A DNA stretch of 47,251 bases from an uncultured Dorea sp. Its GTDB lineage: Bacteria > Bacillota > Clostridia > Lachnospirales > Lachnospiraceae. The notes beneath the pieces are model-generated. The model searched no databases, had not been told where the DNA came from, and saw only the letters and a program-made list of their open reading frames with translations. The position numbers and the translations under genes were made by a program. The DNA lies in the NCBI GenBank assembly GCA_910584095.1, contig CAJTYU010000023.1, positions 1-47,251 on the forward strand. The letters run 5' to 3'. This document shows, one piece after another, positions 17,694 through 25,584 of this stretch; the first letter of the stretch is position 1; every line of letters starts with the position of its first letter.

Positions 17694-17722
17694 ATAATAG
17701 CCCATTTTGTTCTATAAATCAA
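17694..17722 (-). promoter_or_regulatory. Promoter of the six-gene FtsK operon
   Basis: On the minus strand TTGATT (17722-17717) and TATTAT (17699-17694) are 17 bases apart. A GTTCTAT/ATAGAAC operator overlaps the -35 and spacer, so repressor binding should block RNA polymerase. Confidence 0.65.
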
Positions 17723-17739
17723 TAGAACATTTTGTTCTA
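17703..17739. promoter_or_regulatory. Operator region between the XRE gene and the FtsK operon
   Basis: CATTTTGTTCTA occurs twice as an exact 12-bp direct repeat (17703-17714, 17728-17739). GTTCTAT (17709-17715) and ATAGAAC (17722-17728) form a perfect 7-bp inverted repeat, and TAGAAC/GTTCTA (17723-17728, 17734-17739) a second. These are three half-sites, a common arrangement for a dimeric XRE repressor. A TATAAT at 17742-17747 is the likely -10 of the XRE gene. Confidence 0.75.
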
Positions 17740-17766
17740 CATATAATGATTATCGGAGGTAAATCT

Positions 17767-17982
17767 ATGAATATAGAACGTATTAGAAACTTGCGTGAAG
17801 ATAACGACCTGACACAGACAGAACTTGCCTCAAAGCTTAATGTCAGCCAGAGAACCTATTCTCATTACGAGAGCGGAAGCCGGAAATTACCTTTGGATAT
17901 ACTTGTGTCCCTTGCCGATTATTATAATTGCTCGACCGATTACTTACTGGGCCGTACAAGAAAAAAAGAAGTAAACAGATAA
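17767..17982 (+). CDS. XRE-family transcriptional regulator (71 aa)
   Basis: The ATG at 17767 follows GGAGGT by six bases; the longer upstream frame is rejected. The whole protein is one HTH_3 domain: MNIERIRNLREDNDLTQTEL, then ASKLNVSQRTYSHYESGSRKL with the recognition helix, and a C-terminal DYYNCSTDYLLGRTRK as in Cro/C1-type repressors. It has no sensor domain, so derepression would need another protein or signal. It is divergent from the six-gene operon and shares its control region with three half-sites, and so very likely regulates both sides. Confidence 0.92.
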   Translation: MNIERIRNLREDNDLTQTELASKLNVSQRTYSHYESGSRKLPLDILVSLADYYNCSTDYLLGRTRKKEVNR

Positions 17983-18066
17983 GATACTCTTATCTTACAT
18001 CTAGATACCTGAACACTCTAAAATCCTTTTGCCGGAAGCTTTTCAGGAATGTACCGCAAAATAAAA

Positions 18067-18105
18067 ACATCGCAGCTCTGCCATATTCTGGTTCTGCTGC
18101 GATGT
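18067..18105 (-). terminator. Terminator of csoR (and possibly the XRE gene)
   Basis: ACATCGCAGC (18067-18076) pairs perfectly with GCTGCGATGT (18096-18105). On the minus strand it is followed by TTTTTATTTT. It lies between two convergent genes. Confidence 0.8.
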
Positions 18106-18147
18106 ATTGTCTTCATAGTAACAAACTTTATATCCCGTTTTCCATCC

Positions 18148-18552
18148 CTATTTCATAAATTTATCAATCGCTTGATTCAGCAGATCAATCGCTTCCTTAT
18201 CGTTTTCCTCCACCGCTTCTACAATACAATGATTAATATGGTTTTTCAATACAACCTTCCCGGTATTATTGATCGCGGAACGCACCGCCGCCAGCTGAAT
18301 CAGTACCTGACTGCAGTCGTCGTCTCTTTCCACCATGCGTTTCACCGCTTCCAAATGGCCAATCGCTTTTGACAAACGGTTTATGACTGCTTTCTTCTCT
18401 TCTATGCTGTGGACATGCCTGTGCGAAGCCATTCCATGGACACGCCCGCTATCCTCCGGATGTTCATGTGGAATTTCCGCCCCATGCAGATCTTCATGAG
18501 TCATTTTTTGAACCCCTGATGCAGATTTCTTCTGATTAACTTCTATACTCAT
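18148..18552 (-). CDS. CsoR/FrmR-family metal- or thiol-sensing repressor
   Basis: 134 aa. The conserved DUF156 helical core covers about 50-134. The ligand set is Cys80 (DDDCSQVL), His105 and Cys109 (KNHINHCIVEA), the C-H-C pattern of Cu(I)-sensing CsoR rather than the C-H of FrmR. The N-terminal 48 residues are extra and carry nine histidines (for example HEHPEDSGRVHGMASHRHVH), which could bind metal. These tetramers let go of DNA when metal or sulfur species bind. No copper pump or chaperone gene is adjacent, so the target is elsewhere or itself. Confidence 0.92.
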   Translation of the reverse strand: MSIEVNQKKSASGVQKMTHEDLHGAEIPHEHPEDSGRVHGMASHRHVHSIEEKKAVINRLSKAIGHLEAVKRMVERDDDCSQVLIQLAAVRSAINNTGKVVLKNHINHCIVEAVEENDKEAIDLLNQAIDKFMK

Positions 18553-18627
18553 TATTTTCCGCCTCTTTATTGTAATATCATAAATAAAGTATATCCAATC
18601 TTCCTCATCGAGTCAACAAGCAAACTC

Positions 18628-19296
18628 CTATGCGAACAATCCTGTCAATCCTTCGATATCCATAGGAAATTCCTTCTCTCCCACGCCCATACAGGCAATC
18701 ACCGAAACACCTGAAAGCGTCTCTATCATCTGCAGGTTATCCTTCTGCATCTCATCGCCCATATAGCGGTTCAGAACAATCCCCTTTACTGAAAGTCCAT
18801 GGCTGCGCATATATTCTGCTGTGACTGCTGTTTTATGGATCGTGCCAAGCCCCGCGTCCGTCACAAGCAGCGCAGCAAGCTCTAGTTTTTTCACCACATC
18901 TGCTAACAGAATCTGCTCCTTATCATCCCACCGGAGGGGACAGACGATTCCTCCGCTTCCTTCCATTGCAACATAATCATATTTCTCGCAAACCTTGCCG
19001 TAATCTCTCCTAATCTTTGAGAAAGATACCGGATTTCCTTCCCTCCTTGCCGCAAGATGCGGAGATACCGCGTCCCGGTACAGATAGGACACCATCTCCT
19101 CCTCCGGCTGAGAAATTCCAGAAATCCGCTTCACATATCCCGCGTCGCTGTCTGTGATACTAGATGCTCCGGACAGCGCCGCCTTATAATATCCGACTCT
19201 TAGCCCGGCCTGATGCAGTTTTTTTACGATCAGCGCCGTCACATAGGTTTTTCCCACATCCGTACCGGTTCCGGTAATAAACAGTCCCTTACTCAT
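18628..19296 (-). CDS. bioD: Dethiobiotin synthetase
   Basis: 222 aa. Makes dethiobiotin from 7,8-diaminononanoate, CO2 and ATP. The P-loop FITGTGTDVGKTYV is at the N-terminus, YYKAALSG near 38-45, the MEGSGGIVCPL segment near 115-125, and a VLNRYMGDEM nucleotide-binding stretch near 175. Length is normal. It overlaps the end of bioB by eight bases. The operon has bioY, bioB and bioD but no bioA, bioF or bioH here, so it either completes the pathway with genes elsewhere or uses imported precursors. Confidence 0.96.
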   Translation of the reverse strand: MSKGLFITGTGTDVGKTYVTALIVKKLHQAGLRVGYYKAALSGASSITDSDAGYVKRISGISQPEEEMVSYLYRDAVSPHLAARREGNPVSFSKIRRDYGKVCEKYDYVAMEGSGGIVCPLRWDDKEQILLADVVKKLELAALLVTDAGLGTIHKTAVTAEYMRSHGLSVKGIVLNRYMGDEMQKDNLQMIETLSGVSVIACMGVGEKEFPMDIEGLTGLFA

Positions 19297-20260
19297 TGCA
19301 CAACGCCTCCCGATAACCCAGACGGTGAATCATCTCCAGATCTGACTCAATCGTGTATCCGGAGGTGGTCAGCATATCGCCGGATATGGCCGCGTTTGCA
19401 CCGGAACGAAAACAAGACTTCCCTTTATCCTCCAGAAGCCCCCTCCCGCCTGCAAGACGGATAGACGCATCTGGCAGGATAAACCGGTAAACGGCAGCAA
19501 TCCTTCTCATATCCGCAGCCGTAAGCCTCGGATTCTCTTCGTAAGGCGTCCCGGCGATGGGATTCAGCATATTCACAGGCACGCTTTTCACCCCAAGCTC
19601 CCTCAGCGTAAACGCCATATCAATCCGATCCTCTCTTGTCTCCCCCAGTCCCATAATACCTCCGCTGCATACCGCAAGCCCCGCCGCCTTTGCCGCGCGT
19701 ATCGCGTTTACCTTGTCTTCAAAGGTATGGGTTGTACAGACATTGGGGAAATATCTTCGCGATGTCTCCAGATTATTATGTACCCTTGATGCTCCCGCTT
19801 CCTTCACCCTTTCAAACTGTTCCTTCGTAAGAAGTCCAAAGGATACGCACACTTCTATCTTTATCCGGGACTTAATCTCCCGGATTGCATCGCACATTGC
19901 ATCAATCTCCAAATCCCCAAGCGCCCGTCCTGAGGTAACAATCGAATACCGGAGTACGCCTCTGTCCGCATTATACTTCGCCTGACGCAGGATCTCTTCC
20001 TTTCCAAGAAGCGGATATTCCCCTGCGCCGGTATGATAATATGCTGACTGAGCGCAGTATTTACAGTTTTCCGGACATCTGCCGCTCTTTCCATTAATAA
20101 TGGTGCAGATATCAAACGCATTGCCGCAGAAATGTTTCCGGATCTCATCTGCCGCTATGCTAAGCTCCTCCAGAGGCGTATCATAGAGTGCAAGCGCCTC
20201 TTTCTTTGTTATCTGCTCCTCCTTTAATACCTTCTCTTTGATCTGTTTTATCAATTCCAT
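19289..20260 (-). CDS. bioB: Biotin synthase
   Basis: 323 aa radical-SAM enzyme that inserts sulfur into dethiobiotin. The cluster-binding CPENCKYC motif is near residues 62-69 and the second-cluster region is present (YSIVTSGRALG, VNMLNPIAGTPYE, RLAGGRG with the conserved Arg). Normal length. It follows bioY by 12 bases and overlaps bioD. Confidence 0.97.
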   Translation of the reverse strand: MELIKQIKEKVLKEEQITKKEALALYDTPLEELSIAADEIRKHFCGNAFDICTIINGKSGRCPENCKYCAQSAYYHTGAGEYPLLGKEEILRQAKYNADRGVLRYSIVTSGRALGDLEIDAMCDAIREIKSRIKIEVCVSFGLLTKEQFERVKEAGASRVHNNLETSRRYFPNVCTTHTFEDKVNAIRAAKAAGLAVCSGGIMGLGETREDRIDMAFTLRELGVKSVPVNMLNPIAGTPYEENPRLTAADMRRIAAVYRFILPDASIRLAGGRGLLEDKGKSCFRSGANAAISGDMLTTSGYTIESDLEMIHRLGYREALCNE

Positions 20261-20272
20261 TTTCTTATCCTC

Positions 20273-20842
20273 TTAACTCTCCAGCGTAAATCCAATCTTC
20301 TTCATCCGAAGCCCCGCCCCTGACGCCAGCAGGCACAAAACCAAATCTCCCGGTATATCCAGCGGAAAACAGGACAGGATGATTACCGCCAGGGCCGCCA
20401 GCGTATCCGCATAAAAATTTAATATCAAATATTTATAAAAAATACCAATTACATAGGTTACTGCAAATCCTGCCAGACATGCCAGAAGGAAATTTCCATA
20501 GCTGTTCTTCCTCTTCTCACAGATCGTCCCTGTTACAAAGGCAGCCGCGATAAAACCCAGAAGATATCCAAAGCTTGGACGGAAAACATAACCAATCCCG
20601 CCGCCCGCCGCAAAGACCGGTATTCCAATCAGCCCCAGCGCCACATAGCATCCAACTGCCAGCGCCCCTCTTTTTCCGCCAAGTATGATGCCGGCCAGCA
20701 GGACAAAGAAAAACTGCAGTGTAAAATAATCCATATAAGGTACCGGTATCTGAATAAACGCACCGATTGCCACCAGAGCGGTAAACATTCCTCCAAGTAC
20801 CAGCGCCTTTGTTGATAATGCTTTCACAGCCTTTTGTTCCAT
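20273..20842 (-). CDS. bioY: Biotin transporter substrate-binding subunit BioY
   Basis: 189 aa, about six membrane helices. The motif ALVAIGAFIQIPVPYMDYFTLQ and the GGKRGALAVGCYVALGLIGIPVF stretch are characteristic of BioY, the S component of ECF-type biotin uptake. The ECF A and T subunits are not in this window and are usually shared. First gene of a biotin-repressed operon, with GGGGGA nine bases before the ATG. Confidence 0.96.
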   Translation of the reverse strand: MEQKAVKALSTKALVLGGMFTALVAIGAFIQIPVPYMDYFTLQFFFVLLAGIILGGKRGALAVGCYVALGLIGIPVFAAGGGIGYVFRPSFGYLLGFIAAAFVTGTICEKRKNSYGNFLLACLAGFAVTYVIGIFYKYLILNFYADTLAALAVIILSCFPLDIPGDLVLCLLASGAGLRMKKIGFTLES

Positions 20843-20877
20843 TCTATCATTCCCCCTTTATAAAAGTCCACATATAC

Positions 20878-20930
20878 TATATAGTACAGAAACATTAATT
20901 GTCAACCATATTTTATATATTGGTTAACAT
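20878..20930 (-). promoter_or_regulatory. bio operon promoter with overlapping BirA operator
   Basis: TTGTCAACC (20899-20907), 14 bases, then GGTTAACAT (20922-20930) matches the Firmicutes BirA operator (TTGTTAACC-N14/15-GGTTAACAA). On the minus strand TTGACA (20905-20900) and TATATA (20883-20878), 16 bases apart, form the promoter, with the -35 inside the operator. Biotinyl-AMP-loaded BirA should shut the operon off when biotin is ample. Confidence 0.92.
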
Positions 20931-21062
20931 TATTGCAGCAATTCATGAGATTTCATTTCTTTCTCTTTATGAAACTGTAATTCCATGGTACAATACTATG
21001 CATATCCCAAGAGTACGACAGGATATTTCATAAAACGACAAAAAGATTTATTTTAGAAAAGG

Positions 21063-22037
21063 ATGGCTAGACGTATGATAATAAAGGAACAAGATTATGC
21101 CCGGCAGATGAAACTCGTCGTTGAACCTTATCTTGCCAAGCGGCGGCAGGAAGCCTTTCTTAAACGGGAATCTGACAGGTCTGTCTATTATGTCCGCTAT
21201 CAGGCGGATGAAGCAAAAGGAACGCTCCTGATCTCCCACGGCTTTACCGAAACTGCCGACAAATATTTTGAACTGGCCTATTATTTTTTGAAATCCGGAT
21301 TCCATATCTATATCCCGGAACATTTAGGGCACGGCCGAAGCACGAGACTGGTGGAGGATCTGTCCCTCGTGCACACAGAGGACTACCGCGCCTACACTGA
21401 CGACCTTTTAGCCATGGCATCTGCCGCAAGAAATACCTATCCCGGACTCCCTTTATATCTGTACGGTCATTCCATGGGAGGCGGAATTGCGGCATGCGCC
21501 GCCGCCGAAGATCCTGACGCCTTTGCCAAGCTTGTGCTGTCCTCCCCCATGATCCGCCCTCAAACCGGACGGCTTCCTTGGACGGCGGTAAAAGCAGTCC
21601 TGTCTGTGAAAATCCGTTTGGGAAAAGGAACGGAATATTTATCCGGCCATCATCCTTACGACGGCTCCGAAGTTTTCGCCGACAGCGCCGCCACTTCCGA
21701 AGCCCGGTTTGAATATTACCAGAAAAAGAAACGGTCCGCACCTCTGTTCCAGATGAGCGGCGCCTCCAATAAATGGCTGGCTGAATCGGCGCATATGGAG
21801 CATTACCTGATGACAAAAGGATGGAAAAACATCCGGATTCCCACGCTGTTCTTTCAGGCGGAACAGGATACCTTTGTCTGCCCCGGCACGCAGGAACAAT
21901 TTGTACGGCTCATCCATCACCATTCACCGGGACTGATCAAACTGGTACGTGTTCCCGATGCAAAACATGAGATTTACAACGCTTCCAATGACATCTTAAC
22001 CCCATACATAACAAAAATCCTCGCCTTTCTTCAGTAG
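21063..22037 (+). CDS. Alpha/beta hydrolase, monoacylglycerol lipase/lysophospholipase type
   Basis: 324 aa. The core has LLISHGFTETADKYFELAYY, the PEHLGHGRSTR loop, the nucleophile elbow GHSMGGG with Ser137, IPTLFFQAEQDTFVCP supplying the acid, and PDAKHEIYNA supplying the His. This is the Hydrolase_4 (PldB-like) pattern, which cleaves lysophospholipids or monoacylglycerols. No signal peptide, so cytoplasmic. The start at 21063 has AAAAGG just upstream; an ATG at 21075 is an alternative. It stands alone. Confidence 0.88.
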   Translation: MARRMIIKEQDYARQMKLVVEPYLAKRRQEAFLKRESDRSVYYVRYQADEAKGTLLISHGFTETADKYFELAYYFLKSGFHIYIPEHLGHGRSTRLVEDLSLVHTEDYRAYTDDLLAMASAARNTYPGLPLYLYGHSMGGGIAACAAAEDPDAFAKLVLSSPMIRPQTGRLPWTAVKAVLSVKIRLGKGTEYLSGHHPYDGSEVFADSAATSEARFEYYQKKKRSAPLFQMSGASNKWLAESAHMEHYLMTKGWKNIRIPTLFFQAEQDTFVCPGTQEQFVRLIHHHSPGLIKLVRVPDAKHEIYNASNDILTPYITKILAFLQ

Positions 22038-22050
22038 GCGGGGATTTTCT
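22014..22050 (+). terminator. Terminator overlapping the end of the hydrolase gene
   Basis: AAAATCCTCGCC (22014-22025) pairs with GGCGGGGATTTT (22037-22048, two G-T or mismatch positions) and is followed by CTTTG. The 5' arm lies inside the last codons. It may serve both convergent genes. Confidence 0.75.
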
Positions 22051-22057
22051 TTGTTAT

Positions 22058-22963
22058 CTATTCTGCCAGAAAACGCTCCATATTTTCCAGTACCTTCTTT
22101 GTGAGAAGCTCATAGGACTGATATGTTTTTCCAGAGCAGCCATTCATGCAGATAACATTGTCCTGAGCCAGTATCTCGTCCGCGATTTCTCCAATGGCGC
22201 CTTTGCTGTCGCAGCAGAGGATGTTGGACGGATCAGCGACCCATTTTCTCAGCGCTTCCATATCGGACGCCGGGCCGATGGAGGTATTGATCATGATTTT
22301 TTTATTTCCAAGCGCCGCAAATTCTGCGTCGTGAAGCAGGATCACATTCTTATTCAGGCAGGTAATGACCGCCTCGTTCTCCCTCAGAAGTTCTTCAAGC
22401 TCCATATAACGGATTCCCATTTTTTCCTTATCCGGTTTTCTGGTCCGGGAATAGTAGGATACCTTTGCCTGCATAAAATTAAGAGCCTCCGCTACCATAC
22501 CGCCAGAGGTGCCAAGTCCGATAATCCCCACTTTCAGGTCTGTCAGCTCCAGCGGTTTTTCCGCCCAGCAAGGGTAATCGTAGCCGTGCAGAATCCGCAC
22601 CAGCTGATAAATCACGTATTCCACCACGCCCCGGTCCCCATAATCCCGGACTCCAGTCACCTTGATTCCATGCTCTCTTGCAAATACAATATCCACATTC
22701 GCACTTTCCTCTGCATACAAGCTGCAGCACATGCCGATATATTTCACACTGGGAACCTGTGCCAGCACGTTCTTTCCTATATAGGTCGTAAAGCTCACTA
22801 AAACAGCGTCCGCATCGCCGATGCGCCGTACGATCTCCTCCTCGTTCTCCGGCGCATCCGGATATAGTTCAACATAATCCGCATATGCCTTCAGGCGTTC
22901 CCCTGCATCCGCCGTCAGATTCACTGGTTCAACCGCTACCATTTTTTTAAATTTACCGCTCAT
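22058..22963 (-). CDS. NAD-dependent 2-hydroxyacid dehydrogenase family protein, active site degenerate
   Basis: 301 aa from the ATG at 22963, after GGGAGG; it overlaps the preceding HAD gene's stop (ATGA). The Rossmann motif VGIIGLGTSGGMVA is near 145-158, so a nucleotide is probably bound. The catalytic set of D-2-hydroxyacid dehydrogenases is altered: the usual INTARG reads INTSIG (Arg to Ile), and the C-terminal TPH reads MNGCSG, so the His is absent. It may catalyse a different redox reaction or none. Pairing with a HAD phosphatase suggests small-metabolite repair or salvage, but the substrate is unknown. Confidence 0.85.
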   Translation of the reverse strand: MSGKFKKMVAVEPVNLTADAGERLKAYADYVELYPDAPENEEEIVRRIGDADAVLVSFTTYIGKNVLAQVPSVKYIGMCCSLYAEESANVDIVFAREHGIKVTGVRDYGDRGVVEYVIYQLVRILHGYDYPCWAEKPLELTDLKVGIIGLGTSGGMVAEALNFMQAKVSYYSRTRKPDKEKMGIRYMELEELLRENEAVITCLNKNVILLHDAEFAALGNKKIMINTSIGPASDMEALRKWVADPSNILCCDSKGAIGEIADEILAQDNVICMNGCSGKTYQSYELLTKKVLENMERFLAE

Positions 22964-23784
22964 TTTTCCTGCCTCCCAGTCCCGCCTGGACAACTTTCTT
23001 TTTCTAAGATCTCTTTGATCTTCTTCAGGACGGCATCCTCTCCTACCTCTCCGATCACCTCATATGCCGTCTGCTTCAGATTTTCGCTGGCATTCCCTAC
23101 CGCATATCCGAATTTCGCCCTCTCCAGCATGGGAATATCATTATCCGCATTGCCAAATGCCGCCGTTTCCTCCGGCTTAATTCCGTAATGCTCCTGAATA
23201 ATAGACAATGCCTTTCCCTTATTACAACCCTTGTTTGTAAAATCCAGAAAATTTTCTCCCGCCAGACAGACGTCCATTCTATCCGACCAACGCTCCTGCA
23301 TCATAGATGCAATCTGCGGGTCTACTCCTTTCCCCCGCCACACGGATACCTTACAGATCCCTGTGAGTTTGGCGGCGTCCTCCACATACTCCAGATCATA
23401 AGGATACGCCCGCATCGTCTCGTAATACTCTTCCTCGCCGTACTCTATATATCCCATATCCGGCCTGCAGGCCATAATAGCATGCCCCGGACACAGTTCG
23501 TGGACTTCTTCCGCCAGCTTCTGATAGTCTTCATCCGCAATCGCCATAGAGGTCTTATAGTCCTTCTCCCAGATATCTGTTCCATTGTCGGCCAGAATAA
23601 AGATTTTATCCAAGACCGGCTCAAATAATTTCTTCACACAAGGCTTCTGCCTGCCGCTTGCCACACCGATGAGAATGCCCCGTCTTCTGCACTCTCTGAT
23701 AACCTCATAATATTCCGGATTCAGTGTGCTGCCTCCCTCCGGAACCACCGTATCATCCACATCTGTGACTAACAACTTAACCAT
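22960..23784 (-). CDS. HAD-superfamily phosphatase, Cof type
   Basis: 274 aa. Motif I LVTDVDDTVV (nucleophile Asp7, acid Asp9), motif II GVASGRQKP, Lys in CNKGKALSII, and motif IV FGNADNDIPML are all present. The order and the C2-type cap between residues about 80 and 185 are those of Cof/YbjI-type sugar-phosphate phosphatases. First gene of a two-gene operon with the dehydrogenase-like protein. The substrate cannot be read from sequence. Confidence 0.93.
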   Translation of the reverse strand: MVKLLVTDVDDTVVPEGGSTLNPEYYEVIRECRRRGILIGVASGRQKPCVKKLFEPVLDKIFILADNGTDIWEKDYKTSMAIADEDYQKLAEEVHELCPGHAIMACRPDMGYIEYGEEEYYETMRAYPYDLEYVEDAAKLTGICKVSVWRGKGVDPQIASMMQERWSDRMDVCLAGENFLDFTNKGCNKGKALSIIQEHYGIKPEETAAFGNADNDIPMLERAKFGYAVGNASENLKQTAYEVIGEVGEDAVLKKIKEILEKESCPGGTGRQEK

Positions 23785-24115
23785 TGTACGTTCTCCTCGT
23801 TCTAATATTCATCCGTTACCGTCCGCACCGCACGGTAACCTCAATCCTTTCATTTCCTTCCATAGTTTAATCCATTCGGCCGTTCATTGCAAGCACTACC
23901 TGAAAGAATGGGATTCGTTTGCTCCCAAATCACTTTCTTACGGTCTGTGCGGTAAATGCACAGATCCGCAAACAATAATCTCTCATCCTGCAGACGCACC
24001 CAAGCGCCGTCCCGCTAACAAAGCTGAAAGACGGCGCCCAGATATGGATACTACATTTAAGTATGCCTTATTGAACATTAGTAGTTCAATAAGATATATA
24101 ATATTGTCTGATTCG
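23785..24115. other. 331-base gene-free stretch with three inverted repeats
   Basis: No convincing gene. GTTACCGT/ACGGTAAC (23815-23822/23832-23839), GCGCCGTC/GACGGCGC (24004-24011/24030-24037) and a perfect 10-bp pair CTTATTGAAC/GTTCAATAAG (24067-24076/24084-24093) are seen; also TCTGTGC/GCACAGA (23944-23950/23958-23964). The last is 23 bases after the PTS IIA stop on the minus strand and could end that transcript or bind a protein; it has no T-run. Confidence 0.6.
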
Positions 24116-24478
24116 TTATTTCACGGTAATCACTGCCCTGTCCCGAAGGAAATCAAAGTTCTCATAGGCTCCGTCCAGCATTATCACACAGGGTCCGCTT
24201 GGCGCCAGCCCTCCGGAAAAATCAACCGTACAGGCTCCATGGTTTTTGATATGCTCATTCACCTGTTCCCCCAGAGCGACAATGTACAAATTTGTACCGC
24301 CGATCATAAACTCGTCGCCCTCCCTTAGCGGTTCCACCGGGAATCCTCCGTCAAAATGAACGGTAAAATCCCTCATATCATTCCTCTTTCCCTCTATTAC
24401 CAGATCAAACTGCTTTGACGACTCAACCAGTTCTTTTACTTCGCCGCCTACTTCCGATATTCTGATTTTCCACTTCAT
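24116..24478 (-). CDS. PTS glucitol/sorbitol IIA-like protein
   Basis: 120 aa. It aligns by eye along the whole length with EIIA-Gut (SrlB/GutA): the VHFDGG stretch occupies the place of IHCHGE, with His41 matching the phosphorylated His43 of SrlB; LYIVALGEQVNEHIKNHGACTVDFSGG matches VTAVGSVAEDNLRELGHVTLRFDG. The start has AGGAGGG eight bases upstream. No IIB, IIC or sorbitol-6-phosphate dehydrogenase is nearby, so it is an orphan. It may be a phosphorylation-state signal to the SorC regulator immediately upstream rather than part of a transporter; that is inference. Confidence 0.8.
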   Translation of the reverse strand: MKWKIRISEVGGEVKELVESSKQFDLVIEGKRNDMRDFTVHFDGGFPVEPLREGDEFMIGGTNLYIVALGEQVNEHIKNHGACTVDFSGGLAPSGPCVIMLDGAYENFDFLRDRAVITVK

Positions 24479-24567
24479 AAAGTTATCCCTCCTATGTTTT
24501 CAAAACGCCCCGCGTTTCGGTACTCTGTATTGAAAGCCCTTGTGCTAATACGGAGCGCCGGCCAGTC

Positions 24568-25527
24568 CTAGGACAACAGTTCTCTGGCACAATCCACATC
24601 GATAATTAATATATTTGCATATCCGCCTCTGATATAAGCTTTTACAATTTCCGTTTTACCGCTTCCTCCGGTCACCAAAAGCTTAAGCGCCGTTTTTCGG
24701 TATTGTTCCATAGAAATAGCCGCCACCCTTCGGTTAAATTCATCAAAAGCTTCAGTACGCCCTTCTTTGTCAATAAACCGGACAACCAGATTTGCAACCG
24801 CGCCCTGCCTTACATACTGAGCCGCCATTTCTTCCGTCACAAATCCCAGCCGTTCAATCGTAAGCTGGCTTAAATCTCCGCCGCTTTTATGTGACATACC
24901 TGATATAACAACATTTAACTTCTTAAAATAATCAAATATATGCTTTACCGATTCTTCCTTTAGAAATTCCCGCATCAATCCTTCGTTGGAAAATACTGCC
25001 GGTGAAAAAAATGGAATATGCTTCCCTCCGAACTTCCTTGCAAAGGCTTCCGCCACCTGTCCGGACTGTACCTCGTCCGTTCCCAGTCCGCCTACGATCG
25101 GAACGAAGGTACAGCTGCGCTTTCTGCATTCCAAATTGGTATGCGCAATATTGCGCAGAGTGCTTCCCACAGACACGCCTACATAATCTCCATCTTTCAA
25201 AAGCCTGTCAAGATAATCCGCCGCCCGCTCGTTGAGCTTAGTAATCCGGTCTTCCTTGGAATCCAGCGGACTGCTCTCCGCAACGATCACGTCTCTCAGA
25301 TGAAATTTCTCCATCAGCTCCCGCTCCAGATCATCATACATGTACTGATTTACATGGTGGACCTTGATCTCAACGATTCCAAGCTCCCTTCCCATCTGCA
25401 GCATTCTAGATACCGACGACTTGGAAATCCCCAAATAATCTGCAATCCGATTCTGCCCCATATTGTCCTCATAATATAAGCTGCAGCACTTATAGATTAA
25501 CCTGTGGTCATTTACTATTTTCCGCAT
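24568..25527 (-). CDS. SorC/DeoR-family sugar-binding transcriptional regulator
   Basis: 319 aa from the ATG at 25527, eight bases after GGGAG. The N-terminal HTH (MGQNRIADYLGISKSSVSRML, about 23-43) is followed by the SorC sugar-phosphate-binding domain: VGVSVGSTLRNIA, FVPIVGGLGTDEVQSG, and a C-terminal LLVTGGSGKTEIVKAYIRGG segment. These regulators bind a phosphorylated sugar. It precedes the orphan IIA gene by 89 bases on the same strand, so the pair probably form a unit. Confidence 0.93.
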   Translation of the reverse strand: MRKIVNDHRLIYKCCSLYYEDNMGQNRIADYLGISKSSVSRMLQMGRELGIVEIKVHHVNQYMYDDLERELMEKFHLRDVIVAESSPLDSKEDRITKLNERAADYLDRLLKDGDYVGVSVGSTLRNIAHTNLECRKRSCTFVPIVGGLGTDEVQSGQVAEAFARKFGGKHIPFFSPAVFSNEGLMREFLKEESVKHIFDYFKKLNVVISGMSHKSGGDLSQLTIERLGFVTEEMAAQYVRQGAVANLVVRFIDKEGRTEAFDEFNRRVAAISMEQYRKTALKLLVTGGSGKTEIVKAYIRGGYANILIIDVDCARELLS

Positions 25528-25584
25528 ATTTTTTACTCCCGGGAATATTCTTCTAACGGCTTCCAATCCGGTCTGCGGCATCAA

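Noticed and set aside
22331..22801. 156-codon plus-strand ORF
   Set aside because: Shadow of the 2-hydroxyacid dehydrogenase-like gene.
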